A stretch of DNA of 54,634 bases from an uncultured Clostridia bacterium. GTDB taxonomy: Bacteria; Bacillota; Clostridia; Christensenellales; Borkfalkiaceae. The notes below the pieces were generated by a model. The model was not told the DNA's origin and did no database searches. It saw nothing but the letters and a program-made list of their open reading frames with translations. The stretch lies in contig CANQPO010000002.1 in NCBI GenBank assembly GCA_947625695.1, positions 1-54,634 of the forward strand, read 5' to 3'. Position numbers and translations under genes: made by a program. Below are positions 9,001 through 16,810 of this stretch, in pieces. Within the stretch, counting starts at the first letter, position 1. Each line of letters starts with the position of its first letter.

Positions 9001-10137
9001 GCCCTGCGCAAGAATTTGTTCGATACTTTCAAAGAAATATCCCGCGCGCTCCTCGTCGTACACTCCCTTGCGGCAGTCGAGCGAGCACGCCATATTCTCC
9101 CCCGCGAACACGTTCAGAACGAGGTGGTTGCCGAGCGCGCCCGCAACGCTCACGGATATCTTATGCGGCACGGAGGATTGGAGGGAAAAGTCGTAATAAT
9201 TGAACCCGTATTGCGAAACGTTCTTGATTTGGGCAACGTGCGCAAGGCGGGAATAGCCGATTTTGCTGTGACGGGAGGCCTCTTTTCCCACCTCCTGCGC
9301 GCGGCGGCAGAGGTCGGCAAAGCTCTCGCACCCCTCGAGCCCTATCCGAAGCGGCACGAGCAGAATATAGCAGCCGAGAACGTCCGCCGTCTTTGCGTTG
9401 CGGTTGCGGCGGGACATGAGCACCGTCGCCTCCTCCCCGTCCGTCGCGCGGGCGAGGTAGAGGGCCTCCGCCGCGAGGAAGGCGTAGGGAAGATGGAACC
9501 CCTCCCGCTCCGCAAATGCGGAGAGCTCTTCGAGGAGCGCGGAAGAGAAGTTGCGGGAACAGGTCAGTTTTTCCCATGTCCCGCCGTCGGGAAAGAGAAT
9601 TGTCTCCTTGGAAAAGCCGTCGAATTGCTCCTTCCAATAGGCGTCGTCGTTCGCCTCTTCCTGCGTTTCCTCGCCGAAATAGCGGGAGACGGGCGGCTCC
9701 TTCCCCTCGAGCGCGTCGAGTATGCGCTGCGCAAAGAGGTACATTCCCCTCCCGTCCATGATGACGTGGTGGAAGCGGGCGTAGAGAAAGACTTTCCCCT
9801 CGGAGGGAATGATCTCCGCCTCATAGAGCTTTTCGAGGTCGATGCGCTCGGCGTCCCTTCCCCGCATGTAGGCGAGGGCCTCGTCTCTTGTCATTTCGGG
9901 CAAAATGCAGGAAAAATGGGGCGCACTGTCCTCAAAGGCTTCTCCCGTAAAGCGGACGGCAAAAACGTCCGCCGAACGGACCACGCGATCGGCGGCAAGG
10001 CGAACTTCCTCCGCGCTGCGGCCCTCTATCTCCAAGGTGACGGAGATGGTGTTGAACGCCGCGCCTTCGGCAACTCTCTCTTCCCGCAAAATTTCCTCCT
10101 GCGGAAGCTGCGGGGCATATGATTTCAGATTGCTCAT
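6055..10137 (-). CDS. Single-module NRPS: condensation, adenylation, carrier, thioester reductase
   Basis: 1360 residues. Condensation domain about 1-400 with HHVIMDG at 123-129. Adenylation domain about 420-885 with YTSGTTGRPKG (550-560), NGYGPTE (691-697), YRTGD (771-775) and the A10 lysine in GKTDYKK. Carrier domain with the phosphopantetheine serine in LGGDSL (S931). Reductase domain about 1000-1360 with GGTGFLG (1008-1014), STVSVGG and YIYTK (1163-1167). Hand alignment to GrsA positions gives the pocket D599, I600, F603, H642, L668, A670, G692, I700, G701 plus the A10 lysine; I cannot assign a substrate from this. A terminal reductase normally releases an aldehyde or alcohol, so an N-acyl or aminoacyl amino aldehyde is plausible. 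It starts 3 bp after the STAS gene with no good SD, implying coupled translation. No phosphopantetheinyl transferase or exporter lies in the operon. Confidence 0.93.
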   Translation of the reverse strand: MSNLKSYAPQLPQEEILREERVAEGAAFNTISVTLEIEGRSAEEVRLAADRVVRSADVFAVRFTGEAFEDSAPHFSCILPEMTRDEALAYMRGRDAERIDLEKLYEAEIIPSEGKVFLYARFHHVIMDGRGMYLFAQRILDALEGKEPPVSRYFGEETQEEANDDAYWKEQFDGFSKETILFPDGGTWEKLTCSRNFSSALLEELSAFAEREGFHLPYAFLAAEALYLARATDGEEATVLMSRRNRNAKTADVLGCYILLVPLRIGLEGCESFADLCRRAQEVGKEASRHSKIGYSRLAHVAQIKNVSQYGFNYYDFSLQSSVPHKISVSVAGALGNHLVLNVFAGENMACSLDCRKGVYDEERAGYFFESIEQILAQGVKDEPLAEIGILGEKERARLSAVHGEEYPIDNAETIPSLLRAVSKERPNSPAVYAGDKALTFSELDEQSDAIARALVERGVKRGDKVGFMLKRDVRLLPALFGISKAGAAFIPVDPAYPQDRIDYILQDSAAAFLITSSETGKGLDIDELLKGGNAALPDVVQTDVAYMIYTSGTTGRPKGVMLSHRGIANIVKPQNNPFNRYFTGHCKGLTAIGSVCFDISLFEFFVTLFNGKFVELADEDGMINPERLAECIAAHGADALHCTPTRLASYLRNPHFLAEAEKLKAVLSAGEVLPPSLIASLKELGVHIFNGYGPTEVTIGATITEDGDSRSIGKPIANTGILIADRKGDSLPYGAAGEICIYGAGLGLGYLNRPEETAAHFVVRKGRGLYRTGDMGRLLPDGRVLYLGRRDRQVKLRGLRIELPEIENAMLSFAEVTQAACLVKKSRHSEHLVAFYSAARDLSAELKAHISATLTHYMVPDVFVKLPALPQTAGGKTDYKKLEAESVELRGSYRAPESELEKRICGAFEEVLGVTDVGADDDFFELGGDSLGAMELMLALERIRKENAPSYSDIYRCPTPAKLAELMEGGSEEEQYPIHDLNFEGIGEYLKAHAPLKGKLGNVLLTGGTGFLGNHILAELLRSGSAEHIYCLARTKKKMTAEKRIRGALFYYAEDDFTEENKWTAVEGDISNPALFAEPFEEKIDLIINCAANVAHFAYGDALSRVNEGGVQNLIAYALKTGARLLQISTVSVGGMAKKSALSQMLFTEEDLYVGQHIFNEYIYTKFKAEYALLRAAADKGLKVQIMRVGNLQGRLSDGEFQMNLRSNGFTRRLSAYLDIGAVPQSLYESTVEFSPVDEVAKMVVALAKSGEGGAFHVCPPAETAFARLFDILKKMDRPVEIVPDEAFEKRIEALKQSGEKSGSVEMLSIERGNADFDYIPFSRAYTLEKLHALGCSWREITDEYLEKYLTALGDMDMF

Positions 10138-10140
10138 ACT

Positions 10141-10437
10141 TTATTCTATTGTGAGGATCTCGGAAAAGCCCGTGATCTCAAACACTTCGGCGATCGTCTC
10201 GTTGACGTTTTTGATGACCATGGACCCTTGCTTGTTCATGACCTTTTGCGCCGACAGTAAAACGCGCAGACCCGCCGAAGAGAGGTACTCGAGCTTTGCA
10301 AAATCGAGAACGAGCTCGGTAACGTCGGCAATGCTGCGCTTAAATTCGGTTTCAAGCTGGGGAGCCGTCGTGGTGTCGAGCCTTCCCTCGAGCGCAACGA
10401 CGAGTTTTGTCCCCTCTTGCTGTTTGTTGATCGTCAT
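10141..10437 (-). CDS. STAS-domain anti-anti-sigma factor (RsbV/SpoIIAA type)
   Basis: 98 residues, one STAS domain. LVVALEGRLDTTTAP is the N-terminal strand-turn. LEYLSSAGLRVLL contains the conserved phosphorylatable serine, probably S54. CGGAGG stands 8 nt before the ATG. It is first in the operon and separated by 3 bp from the NRPS. In partner switching the unphosphorylated form binds the RsbW-type kinase and frees its client. All three partners (STAS, kinase, phosphatase) are in this operon, with the NRPS between them. Confidence 0.9.
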   Translation of the reverse strand: MTINKQQEGTKLVVALEGRLDTTTAPQLETEFKRSIADVTELVLDFAKLEYLSSAGLRVLLSAQKVMNKQGSMVIKNVNETIAEVFEITGFSEILTIE

Positions 10438-10477
10438 AATATCCTCCGAAAAATGATAAAATTCGCTTGATATTTGT

Positions 10478-10506
10478 ATTATACCTTATTTTCCCGTTCA
10501 ACGCAA
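10478..10506 (-). promoter_or_regulatory. Promoter of the STAS-NRPS operon
   Basis: On the minus strand, TTGCGT (10506-10501), a 17-bp spacer and TATAAT (10483-10478). The leader is about 35 nt and ends in the SD CGGAGG. Confidence 0.6.
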
Positions 10507-10733
10507 GAAAAAAAAGTCGAATAATTTGTGAAATATTCTTCACTCACTAGCCCGAACCATGCGGAATGTCCCCCCGACGATGAAAAACGGCTCTCCGCAA
10601 GGAAAGCCGCTTTGACAAGGATATACACAAGTTGCTTGGACACGCCGCCCATTCTGCTCAATTTGTAAGCGGTGAGCCCGCGCTCTTTCATCAGATCGGC
10701 AATTCTCTTTCCGATCGCCTCGTTCAGCTTCAT
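10479..10733 (-). pseudogene. XRE-family regulator remnant
   Basis: From the ATG at 10733, the first 35 residues (MKLNEAIGKRIADL, then ERGLTAYKLSRMGGVS) read as the start of an XRE helix-turn-helix. After that the expected recognition helix (usually S-T-I/L-Y plus a glycine-rich turn) is lost, and the frame runs through an intrinsic terminator at 10583-10609 before it stops at 10479. This looks like a 5' fragment joined to the gene's own terminator by an internal deletion. It is probably not functional. Confidence 0.55.
10583..10609 (-). terminator. Intrinsic terminator inside the XRE remnant
   Basis: On the minus strand, CGGCT-x-TCC pairs with GGA-x-AGCCG (10609-10588) around a 4-nt loop and is followed directly by TTTTT (10587-10583). 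Confidence 0.7.
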
Positions 10734-10802
10734 TTGCGCCCTTCTCCGTCTGATTGACTGCGTGTTAAACGTGTGAAATTTTTCCAAACGATTGTAAATT
10801 AC

Positions 10803-10832
10803 TTGACAAAGTTTTTCGAATGGGAATATAAT
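10803..10832 (+). promoter_or_regulatory. Consensus promoter of the YjdF-like gene
   Basis: TTGACA (10803-10808), an 18-bp spacer and TATAAT (10827-10832): perfect hexamers. An ATG at 10840 would be at the transcription start, which supports the ATG at 10870 as the real start. Confidence 0.8.
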
Positions 10833-10869
10833 CTGTGTCATGCGGCAAAAATCCGCCGCGGAGGCAGCC

Positions 10870-11691
10870 ATGGAAAAGCAGTCCGTAAAAAAATTCTGTA
10901 TCGACTATTTTCCCCCGTTTTGCGTGCTCGTGAGCATGGTCGTCACCCTCGTCCTCTTTGCTGAGAGAATGCCGACCGAAATGGACCACACGCAATATGT
11001 GCAGCATGCGACGGTGTTTTTCGATATCGTCTTTGTCGCCGCCGTTGCGTTTGCGCTCGTGTTTCTCAACCGGAGGTTCCGCCTCGGGATCCCCTATTCC
11101 CTCGTATGGATCGTCTGTGTGCATCTCGTGCTCTCCGTCCACTTCGGGACTGCGCTCGGCTGGTATTATAAGTTCCCTTGGTGGGATGATTTTTTGCACG
11201 TCTCCTTCGGCGTGATCGGATGCGCGGGGATCTACTACCTCTTTCTGCGCTGGCGAAAAAATAAGCTCGATATGATCGACCACATTGTCATCGTTCTGCT
11301 CGTCGTTGCCTTCGCCGCGCTCTGGGAGATCTTCGAATTTGTCGCGGGAGAGATCTTAAACGCCGATACGCAGGACGCCGATATGCTCGTCTCTGCGGGA
11401 AAATCCGCCGTTGTGGATACGATGATGGACCTCATCGACGCCATCGTGGGCGCGGTCGCGTATGAACTTTGCCTGCAGAGCGCGCACCTCATCGCGCGGA
11501 GACAGCGCCGCAAAAAAGCGCAAGTTCTTCCCGAAGGCGAGACGATTTCAGGCTCGGTTTCGGAAGAGGGAGAAACGCTTACAGGTTCAGTTTCGGAGGA
11601 GAGAGAAACGCTTTCAGGTTCGGCTCCCGAGAAAGACGCCCCCTATACCGAAAGCGAAACGCCTCAACAAGAGGTGAAAAACTCGGAATGA
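10870..11691 (+). CDS. YjdF/DUF2238-like membrane protein
   Basis: 273 residues. GGAGG (10860-10864) stands 5 nt before the ATG at 10870. Five or six hydrophobic helices fill residues 15-205. The loop KFPWWDDFLHVSFG and the helix AALWEIFEF are the signature of the DUF2238/YjdF family, whose biochemical role is unknown. The cytoplasmic tail (about 212-273) is acidic and carries three degenerate copies of a 10-residue unit of the type GSVSEEGETL, visible as a DNA repeat near 11545-11625. It is monocistronic, with its own strong promoter and a terminator at 11742. It overlaps the promoter region of the XRE remnant and could once have been regulated by it. Confidence 0.7.
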   Translation: MEKQSVKKFCIDYFPPFCVLVSMVVTLVLFAERMPTEMDHTQYVQHATVFFDIVFVAAVAFALVFLNRRFRLGIPYSLVWIVCVHLVLSVHFGTALGWYYKFPWWDDFLHVSFGVIGCAGIYYLFLRWRKNKLDMIDHIVIVLLVVAFAALWEIFEFVAGEILNADTQDADMLVSAGKSAVVDTMMDLIDAIVGAVAYELCLQSAHLIARRQRRKKAQVLPEGETISGSVSEEGETLTGSVSEERETLSGSAPEKDAPYTESETPQQEVKNSE

Positions 11692-11741
11692 CCCTTGTTG
11701 TCCGCGGAGCGGGGCGCTTCGCGGGGAGGACAGCAAGTCAG

Positions 11742-11766
11742 AACCCCTCCCATCGGAAGGGGTTTT
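11742..11766 (+). terminator. Intrinsic terminator after the YjdF-like gene
   Basis: AACCCCT (11742-11748) pairs with AGGGGTT (11758-11764) and is followed by a short T-run. The rest of the 11692-11965 gap is repeat-like intergenic sequence without a recognisable gene. Confidence 0.6.
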
Positions 11767-11965
11767 ATGGTGCCCTCCGCTTTTTTAATTTGTCATTTCG
11801 CCCGAAGCGGGCAAATTACCCGAGCAGCACGAGGGAAAGACCTCCCAACGTGCCATTCCCACGGGAAGAGGTTCCGTTGATACCGTCGCTGCCATTGTCG
11901 AAAGAAGTCGAATCATCTTAAAAAATACAGGGGGAGCGGTTTTTATAACAGAGCGCGGGGAGGGG

Positions 11966-12607
11966 TCAGAGCGCGATTGCGACGAGATCGGATATGGAGG
12001 TAAGCGGGTAGGTGGTTCCGCTGTAGCTTGCCGCGCCGCCGACGCCGGCTGCGTCGAACCCGCCCGCAAGCGCCGCCTGAATGCCCGCATGCGCGTCCTC
12101 GACGACGAGACACTCACGAGGCTCCAAATGCAAAAGTTCGGCCGCCTTCAAAAAGACTTCGGGGTCGGGCTTGCCGCGGGAGATCATGTTTCCGTCGGCA
12201 ACGGCGTCGAAAAAGTCGCCGAGCCCGAGCCGTTCCAAAATAAACGATGTATTCTTGCTCGAGGAACCGATGGCAAGTTTCAGCCCCCTCTCCTTGAGCG
12301 CATTGAGGGTGGAGCGGACGCTCTCCGAGAGGTCTTTTGGGGACATGGTTGCAAGCATGGACTTATATATTTGATTTTTTTGTTCGGCGAGCGCGACTTT
12401 TTCCTCGTCGGTAAAATGCCTGTCGCTCTTTCTTAAAATAATTTCGAGGCTCTCCATGCGCGACACGCCCCGCTGCAGTTCGCTGTCTGCCCGCGAAAAA
12501 TCAGTAACGCCGATCGCTTTGGCGAGCTGCTTCCACGCCGCATAGTGATATTCGTCCGTGGAGCAGATGACGCCGTCCAAATCGAAGATGATCGCCCTGT
12601 ACTTCAT
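11966..12607 (-). CDS. pgmB: Beta-phosphoglucomutase (HAD family)
   Basis: 213 residues. FDLDGVI at 8-14 holds the nucleophile D9 and the acid/base D11. GSSSKNT, then RGKPDPEVF and VVEDAHAG, complete the HAD signature. The enzyme converts beta-glucose-1-phosphate, the product of inverting GH65 phosphorylases, to glucose-6-phosphate. It is the last gene of the operon. Its ATG overlaps the stop of the GH65 gene (ATGA), which makes functional linkage to the phosphorylases very likely. The longer open frame upstream to 12712 is shadow sequence inside the GH65 gene. Confidence 0.92.
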   Translation of the reverse strand: MKYRAIIFDLDGVICSTDEYHYAAWKQLAKAIGVTDFSRADSELQRGVSRMESLEIILRKSDRHFTDEEKVALAEQKNQIYKSMLATMSPKDLSESVRSTLNALKERGLKLAIGSSSKNTSFILERLGLGDFFDAVADGNMISRGKPDPEVFLKAAELLHLEPRECLVVEDAHAGIQAALAGGFDAAGVGGAASYSGTTYPLTSISDLVAIAL

Positions 12608-14595
12608 TGCAAGTCCTCCTTTTTCCCGAAACCGAGCCCGTAGAACGCCGCGATCCATGCGCCGCCGCTCGCCGCGGGGTGGGTGCCGCCGATGTAGACC
12701 TCCCCCGCCCACTGCTTTCCGCCGCCGCGGAGGTCGATCTCCGCGCTCTCCAAGAATGCGCTATACGCCTCCTCCCGCCGCCCGATGTTGCAGGCGGCGA
12801 TGGCATAGCTGCAACGGGAGAGCGAGGACCCGTGCTCGGTGTACGGGAGATAAAAGTCGTAGTTCGCCCGCCTGATCTCTTCCGAGAAGAGGTCGGGGTA
12901 GAGGTTGAAGAGCATGATGACGTCCGCCTGTTTGATGACCCGCGTTGCCGTCGCCACGCCGCCGCTTCCCCCCCAATACTCGTTGGGATGGCAAAGGCGG
13001 GACCTTACCTCCTCCACGCCGACGTCCTCCAAGCGGAAGTAGCCGTCGAACTGTTCGATGATCCCCTCCCCGTTCGGCTGCGGGAGATAGAGCTTTTCCG
13101 TCCACTCCTTCAGCTTTTCCAAAATTTTTGCGGGAAGATTTTCCAACAACTTTTCACCGCAGGCGGGGTATTTTTTCAGGAATTTTTCCGCAAGCGCAAC
13201 GCCCTCCTTTGCCGTAAGATAGAACATGTAGTTGGTGTAGGCGTTGTTGTTGACCCGCTCGTGGTACTCGTCGGGGCCGATGACGTCGAGCAGTTCATAC
13301 CGCTTTTTGACGTGGTTATAGTAGCTGTAGGTGCGGGCGAATTCTGCGCAGGAGAGCACTGTCTCCAGCCCCCCTCGGAGCATGAATTCATCGTCCTGCG
13401 TGCGGCCGTAGTACTTCAGAATCGCATAGGCGACGTCCGCCGAAATATGAATTTGCTTCTCTTTGAAATAGGTGCGGACGGGGCGGTGGGTAAAGACGTC
13501 GGTGACGTTGAAATCCGAACAGGCGTCGTAGCCGTTTTGGCTCTCCCACGCATAGAACGCCCCGCCGAAACCGTAGCTTTTTGCCTTCTCCCTTGCGGCG
13601 GGAAGGGTGTTGACGCGGTATTCGACGAGCCGCTTTGCGCACTGCGGCAGAACATCCATATAGAAGGGCAGAAGGAAGATCTCGGTGTCCCAAAAGACCG
13701 CGCCCTTATACGTCTGCCCCGAGAGCCCGCGCGCCGCAATGGAATAATTCCCCTTGGGGGCGAGGATGAGAAGATGATAGACGCTGTAATCGAGGGCAAA
13801 CTGCGCACGCGCGTCCCCCTTTGCGTCCAGCCTTGCGAGCGACCAAAGCCGCGCCCATTCCCGCCTGTGCGCCTCCTGCGCCGTGAGAAAGTCCGTCTCG
13901 GAAAACCCTTCCTCACCGACGAGGACGCGGGCGACGCGGTCGAGGACAAAGCTCTCCCCCGCCTTCAAATTTATCGAAATCTCCCCCATTCCCCCGCGAA
14001 CGCGTTTCAAGGGGTGGGAAAAGGTGCAGACGACGCGGACGGGAATGCCGAGCTCCTGCGTTTTGCCGCTTGCCTCGGCGAAGGTCCCGCCGCAATGCGT
14101 TTCCACCTCGCAAAGATGGGGGCCGTTGAGGTCCCAGATATCGGCGTCGATCCCAGCCGTGATATGAAGAGAAATATTTTTCTCGGAAGTGAGGCGCAGG
14201 CGGGAGCAGAGCAGGTCCTTTTCGACCGCGCTTATAAACCGCTCCGAGAAGAGCGTGACGCGCCCTCCGCCGACCGAAAATACCGTCTCGCGGAAAAAGG
14301 TCCCCTTCTCCATGTCGAGCGCGATCTCGTGGGAGAAAATGTTCTCTCCCCTTACATCTAAGGGCGCCCCGTCCGCGCAAATGAGGCAATAGAAGGGGTT
14401 GAAGGCGTTGACGGTCTCCCTCCACTTGCCCGCTACCCCGTCGTAAAGGCCGGCGATATTGAGCCCGACGCACTCCTTTGCGCCGAACTCGTCGAGCGTC
14501 CCCCGATAGCCGAGGTAGCCGTTCCCGATGAGAAATTTATTTCCATTTTCGACGATCTTCTCTGCCGAAAATCCGCTCTCTTTCAAAATTTTCAT
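12604..14595 (-). CDS. GH65 disaccharide phosphorylase (kojibiose/nigerose/maltose group)
   Basis: 663 residues, about 90 shorter than typical GH65 enzymes; the shortening lies mainly in the N-terminal and C-terminal sandwich regions. YKGAVFWDTEIFLLPFY (near 300) and DVIGPDEYHERVNNNAYTN (near 438) are the family signatures, and the glutamate of GPDEYHE is the general acid. Such enzymes split alpha-linked glucosides with phosphate, giving beta-glucose-1-phosphate. The linkage cannot be read from the sequence. It starts 4 bp inside the end of a second GH65 gene and overlaps pgmB. Two different GH65 proteins in tandem suggest two linkages or two acceptors. Confidence 0.88.
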   Translation of the reverse strand: MKILKESGFSAEKIVENGNKFLIGNGYLGYRGTLDEFGAKECVGLNIAGLYDGVAGKWRETVNAFNPFYCLICADGAPLDVRGENIFSHEIALDMEKGTFFRETVFSVGGGRVTLFSERFISAVEKDLLCSRLRLTSEKNISLHITAGIDADIWDLNGPHLCEVETHCGGTFAEASGKTQELGIPVRVVCTFSHPLKRVRGGMGEISINLKAGESFVLDRVARVLVGEEGFSETDFLTAQEAHRREWARLWSLARLDAKGDARAQFALDYSVYHLLILAPKGNYSIAARGLSGQTYKGAVFWDTEIFLLPFYMDVLPQCAKRLVEYRVNTLPAAREKAKSYGFGGAFYAWESQNGYDACSDFNVTDVFTHRPVRTYFKEKQIHISADVAYAILKYYGRTQDDEFMLRGGLETVLSCAEFARTYSYYNHVKKRYELLDVIGPDEYHERVNNNAYTNYMFYLTAKEGVALAEKFLKKYPACGEKLLENLPAKILEKLKEWTEKLYLPQPNGEGIIEQFDGYFRLEDVGVEEVRSRLCHPNEYWGGSGGVATATRVIKQADVIMLFNLYPDLFSEEIRRANYDFYLPYTEHGSSLSRCSYAIAACNIGRREEAYSAFLESAEIDLRGGGKQWAGEVYIGGTHPAASGGAWIAAFYGLGFGKKEDLQ

Positions 14596-16796
14596 AGCTC
14601 AAATTCCCGCGTTCCCGAAAGGGTCTCTTCCCTGCCGCAGACGATCGCCCGAAGGGGGTCCCCCTCTACGGAGACGGCCGCCCTGCCCTTCTCCACTTCC
14701 ACCGAAATGACCCGTCCCCTGTATTGGAGACGGAAGGCATACCGCCGCCAAATGGAGGGAATGGAGGGGGAGAGGACGAGCAGGTCTTTGTCGCTGCGCA
14801 CGCCCCCGAAGCCGTAGACGATGTTCAGCCACGCCGCGGCGATGGAGGTGGTGTGGAGCCCCTCGCAGGTGTTGCGGTTGTAGTCGTCGAGGTCGAGACG
14901 GGCGGCAAAGCCGAAGAAGTTGAGGGCGTCGTCCTCCTTTTTGAGCTCGCTGGCAAGAATGGAATGCACGGAGGGAGAGAGGGAGGACTCGTGGATACAG
15001 CGCGGCTCGTAATATTCGTAGTTGGCGCGCTTCTGCTCCAAGGTAAAGTCGCCCGCGTGAAGGAGCATGAGCATGAGCACGTCGGGCTGTTTGATCATGT
15101 CGTTGCGGTAAATTCGGTCGTAGCTCCAATGGTGGTAGAGGGGAAACTCCTCCGCGGGGATACTCTTGATATCGATATGTGGCAGGCGGAAAAACCCGTC
15201 GTGCTGTTCGAAGAGCTTTCTTGTCTCATCGTAGGGAAGATACATCTTCTCCGCGCAAGCCGAAAAGGCGGCAAGTTCCTCTTTTTCCACATTGAGACGG
15301 GTGCGGTCCCCGTATTTTTCGAAGCACTCCACGGTGTATTCGAAGGTCTTTTTCGCCATGTAGTTGGTGTAGCAGTTGTGGTTGACCATCATCTGGAACT
15401 CGTCCGGCCCCATGACGCAGAAATAGCCGAACCTGCCGTCCGCGCCGTACTCCCCGCGCGAGCGGAGAAAGCGGGAAATTTCGAGCAGCATCTCCATGCC
15501 GTAGTCGATAAGAAACTGCTCGTCGCCCGTTACGGTGACATAGTGCCGTATGCCGTAGGCGACGCCCGTGGAGGGCTGGAACTGCAAACTTGCGTGCTGC
15601 CAGAGGTCGCACGCCTCGTTGCCGTTGAGGGTGGCGATGGGATAGCACGCCCCCTTGCAGTCGAGCATCTTCGCCCGCTCCTTGGCCTGCGCCAAGGTGT
15701 GGTAGCGGAAGAGGAGCAGATCGCGTGCGGCGGCGGGGTCGTTGAAGAGATAGTAGGGAAGGCAATAGGTCTCCGTGTCCCAAAAGGCGTGGCCGCTGTA
15801 GGCCTCCCCCGTGAGCCCCTTTGCGCCGATGTTGTCCGTGGGGCATGCGCCGTGATAGGTCTGCCCGAGCTGGAAGATGCAGAAGCGAATGCCCTGTTGG
15901 TTCTCCTCGTCCCCCTCTATCACGATGTCGCGCTCCGCCCAAAATTTTTTGTAGTAAGAAATGTTCTCCGCAAGGGCCTCTTCGAAACTCTTCTTCGGGG
16001 AAGGGGCGGGCATTTTTCCCTTCGTCTCGCCCGTCTTGTCCGCATAGCATGCAACATGCTTCGTGAGAGCGAACTTTCCCGCAACGGTCGCTGTAATACG
16101 CACCCCTGCGGAGAGGGCGTCCTCCTCGGGACGGAAGGCGCAATCGCCTGAGGCTTCCACCTCCTGCGCGCAGGCAAGGTACTGCCCCGTGGACTGCGTT
16201 TTGCCGACGATCTGGGCGTAATTTCCCTCCGCATGGGAAGAGACCTTCTCCCATCTGCCCTTCTTCCCCCAATGCTTTGTGGCAAAATCGACGGACAACT
16301 TGATCTCGAGGGAGACGGGCTGCGTGCTCTCCACTTCAATTTTTTGATAGAGGTTGCAGGGCTCCGTCATGGAGAGGAAGCGCGAGAAGGTGAACTTGAC
16401 TCCCCTCACGGAGAAGGTGCGCACATAGAGCCCCGAGCGAAGATCGAGCCTGCGCTCGAAATCGCAGAGGTCGCACTTGCCCGTGTCGAGCTTCTCCCCG
16501 CCGACAAAAATTTCCGTCTTGATGGGGTCGGCGGCGTTCACCATGTAGTGCCCCCGCCTGATAATTCCCTTATATGCCGTCTCCGTCTCTTTTTCCGACC
16601 ATTCGTAGACGCCGTTGAAGTAGCAACCCTGCAAAGAGGGCGCCGTAGCGCCCTCCTCCGCATAGCCGCGAAGCCCGCAATATTCGTTTCCGATGCTGAA
16701 GAGCGATTCCGAGACGGCGTTCTTTTCCCTGTGAAAACCCCGCTCGACAATGCTCCATTCCTGCGTTTCGAGGTATTTGTCCGCTTTCTTTCCCAT
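14592..16796 (-). CDS. GH65 family glycoside phosphorylase, second type
   Basis: 734 residues, normal family length. GHAFWDTETYCLPYY and VMGPDEFQMMVNHNCYTNYM (near 460) mark GH65. The catalytic motif GPDEFQMMVNHN differs clearly from GPDEYHERVNNN of its neighbour, so the two are not a recent duplication and probably differ in acceptor sugar. The C-terminal beta-sandwich is present. The stop overlaps the next GH65 start (ATGA). The gene lies between the permeases and the second phosphorylase, so the substrate is an imported alpha-glucoside. Exact specificity is unknown. Confidence 0.87.
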   Translation of the reverse strand: MGKKADKYLETQEWSIVERGFHREKNAVSESLFSIGNEYCGLRGYAEEGATAPSLQGCYFNGVYEWSEKETETAYKGIIRRGHYMVNAADPIKTEIFVGGEKLDTGKCDLCDFERRLDLRSGLYVRTFSVRGVKFTFSRFLSMTEPCNLYQKIEVESTQPVSLEIKLSVDFATKHWGKKGRWEKVSSHAEGNYAQIVGKTQSTGQYLACAQEVEASGDCAFRPEEDALSAGVRITATVAGKFALTKHVACYADKTGETKGKMPAPSPKKSFEEALAENISYYKKFWAERDIVIEGDEENQQGIRFCIFQLGQTYHGACPTDNIGAKGLTGEAYSGHAFWDTETYCLPYYLFNDPAAARDLLLFRYHTLAQAKERAKMLDCKGACYPIATLNGNEACDLWQHASLQFQPSTGVAYGIRHYVTVTGDEQFLIDYGMEMLLEISRFLRSRGEYGADGRFGYFCVMGPDEFQMMVNHNCYTNYMAKKTFEYTVECFEKYGDRTRLNVEKEELAAFSACAEKMYLPYDETRKLFEQHDGFFRLPHIDIKSIPAEEFPLYHHWSYDRIYRNDMIKQPDVLMLMLLHAGDFTLEQKRANYEYYEPRCIHESSLSPSVHSILASELKKEDDALNFFGFAARLDLDDYNRNTCEGLHTTSIAAAWLNIVYGFGGVRSDKDLLVLSPSIPSIWRRYAFRLQYRGRVISVEVEKGRAAVSVEGDPLRAIVCGREETLSGTREFEL

Positions 16797-16810
16797 AGGG
16801 TCTCTCCTTT

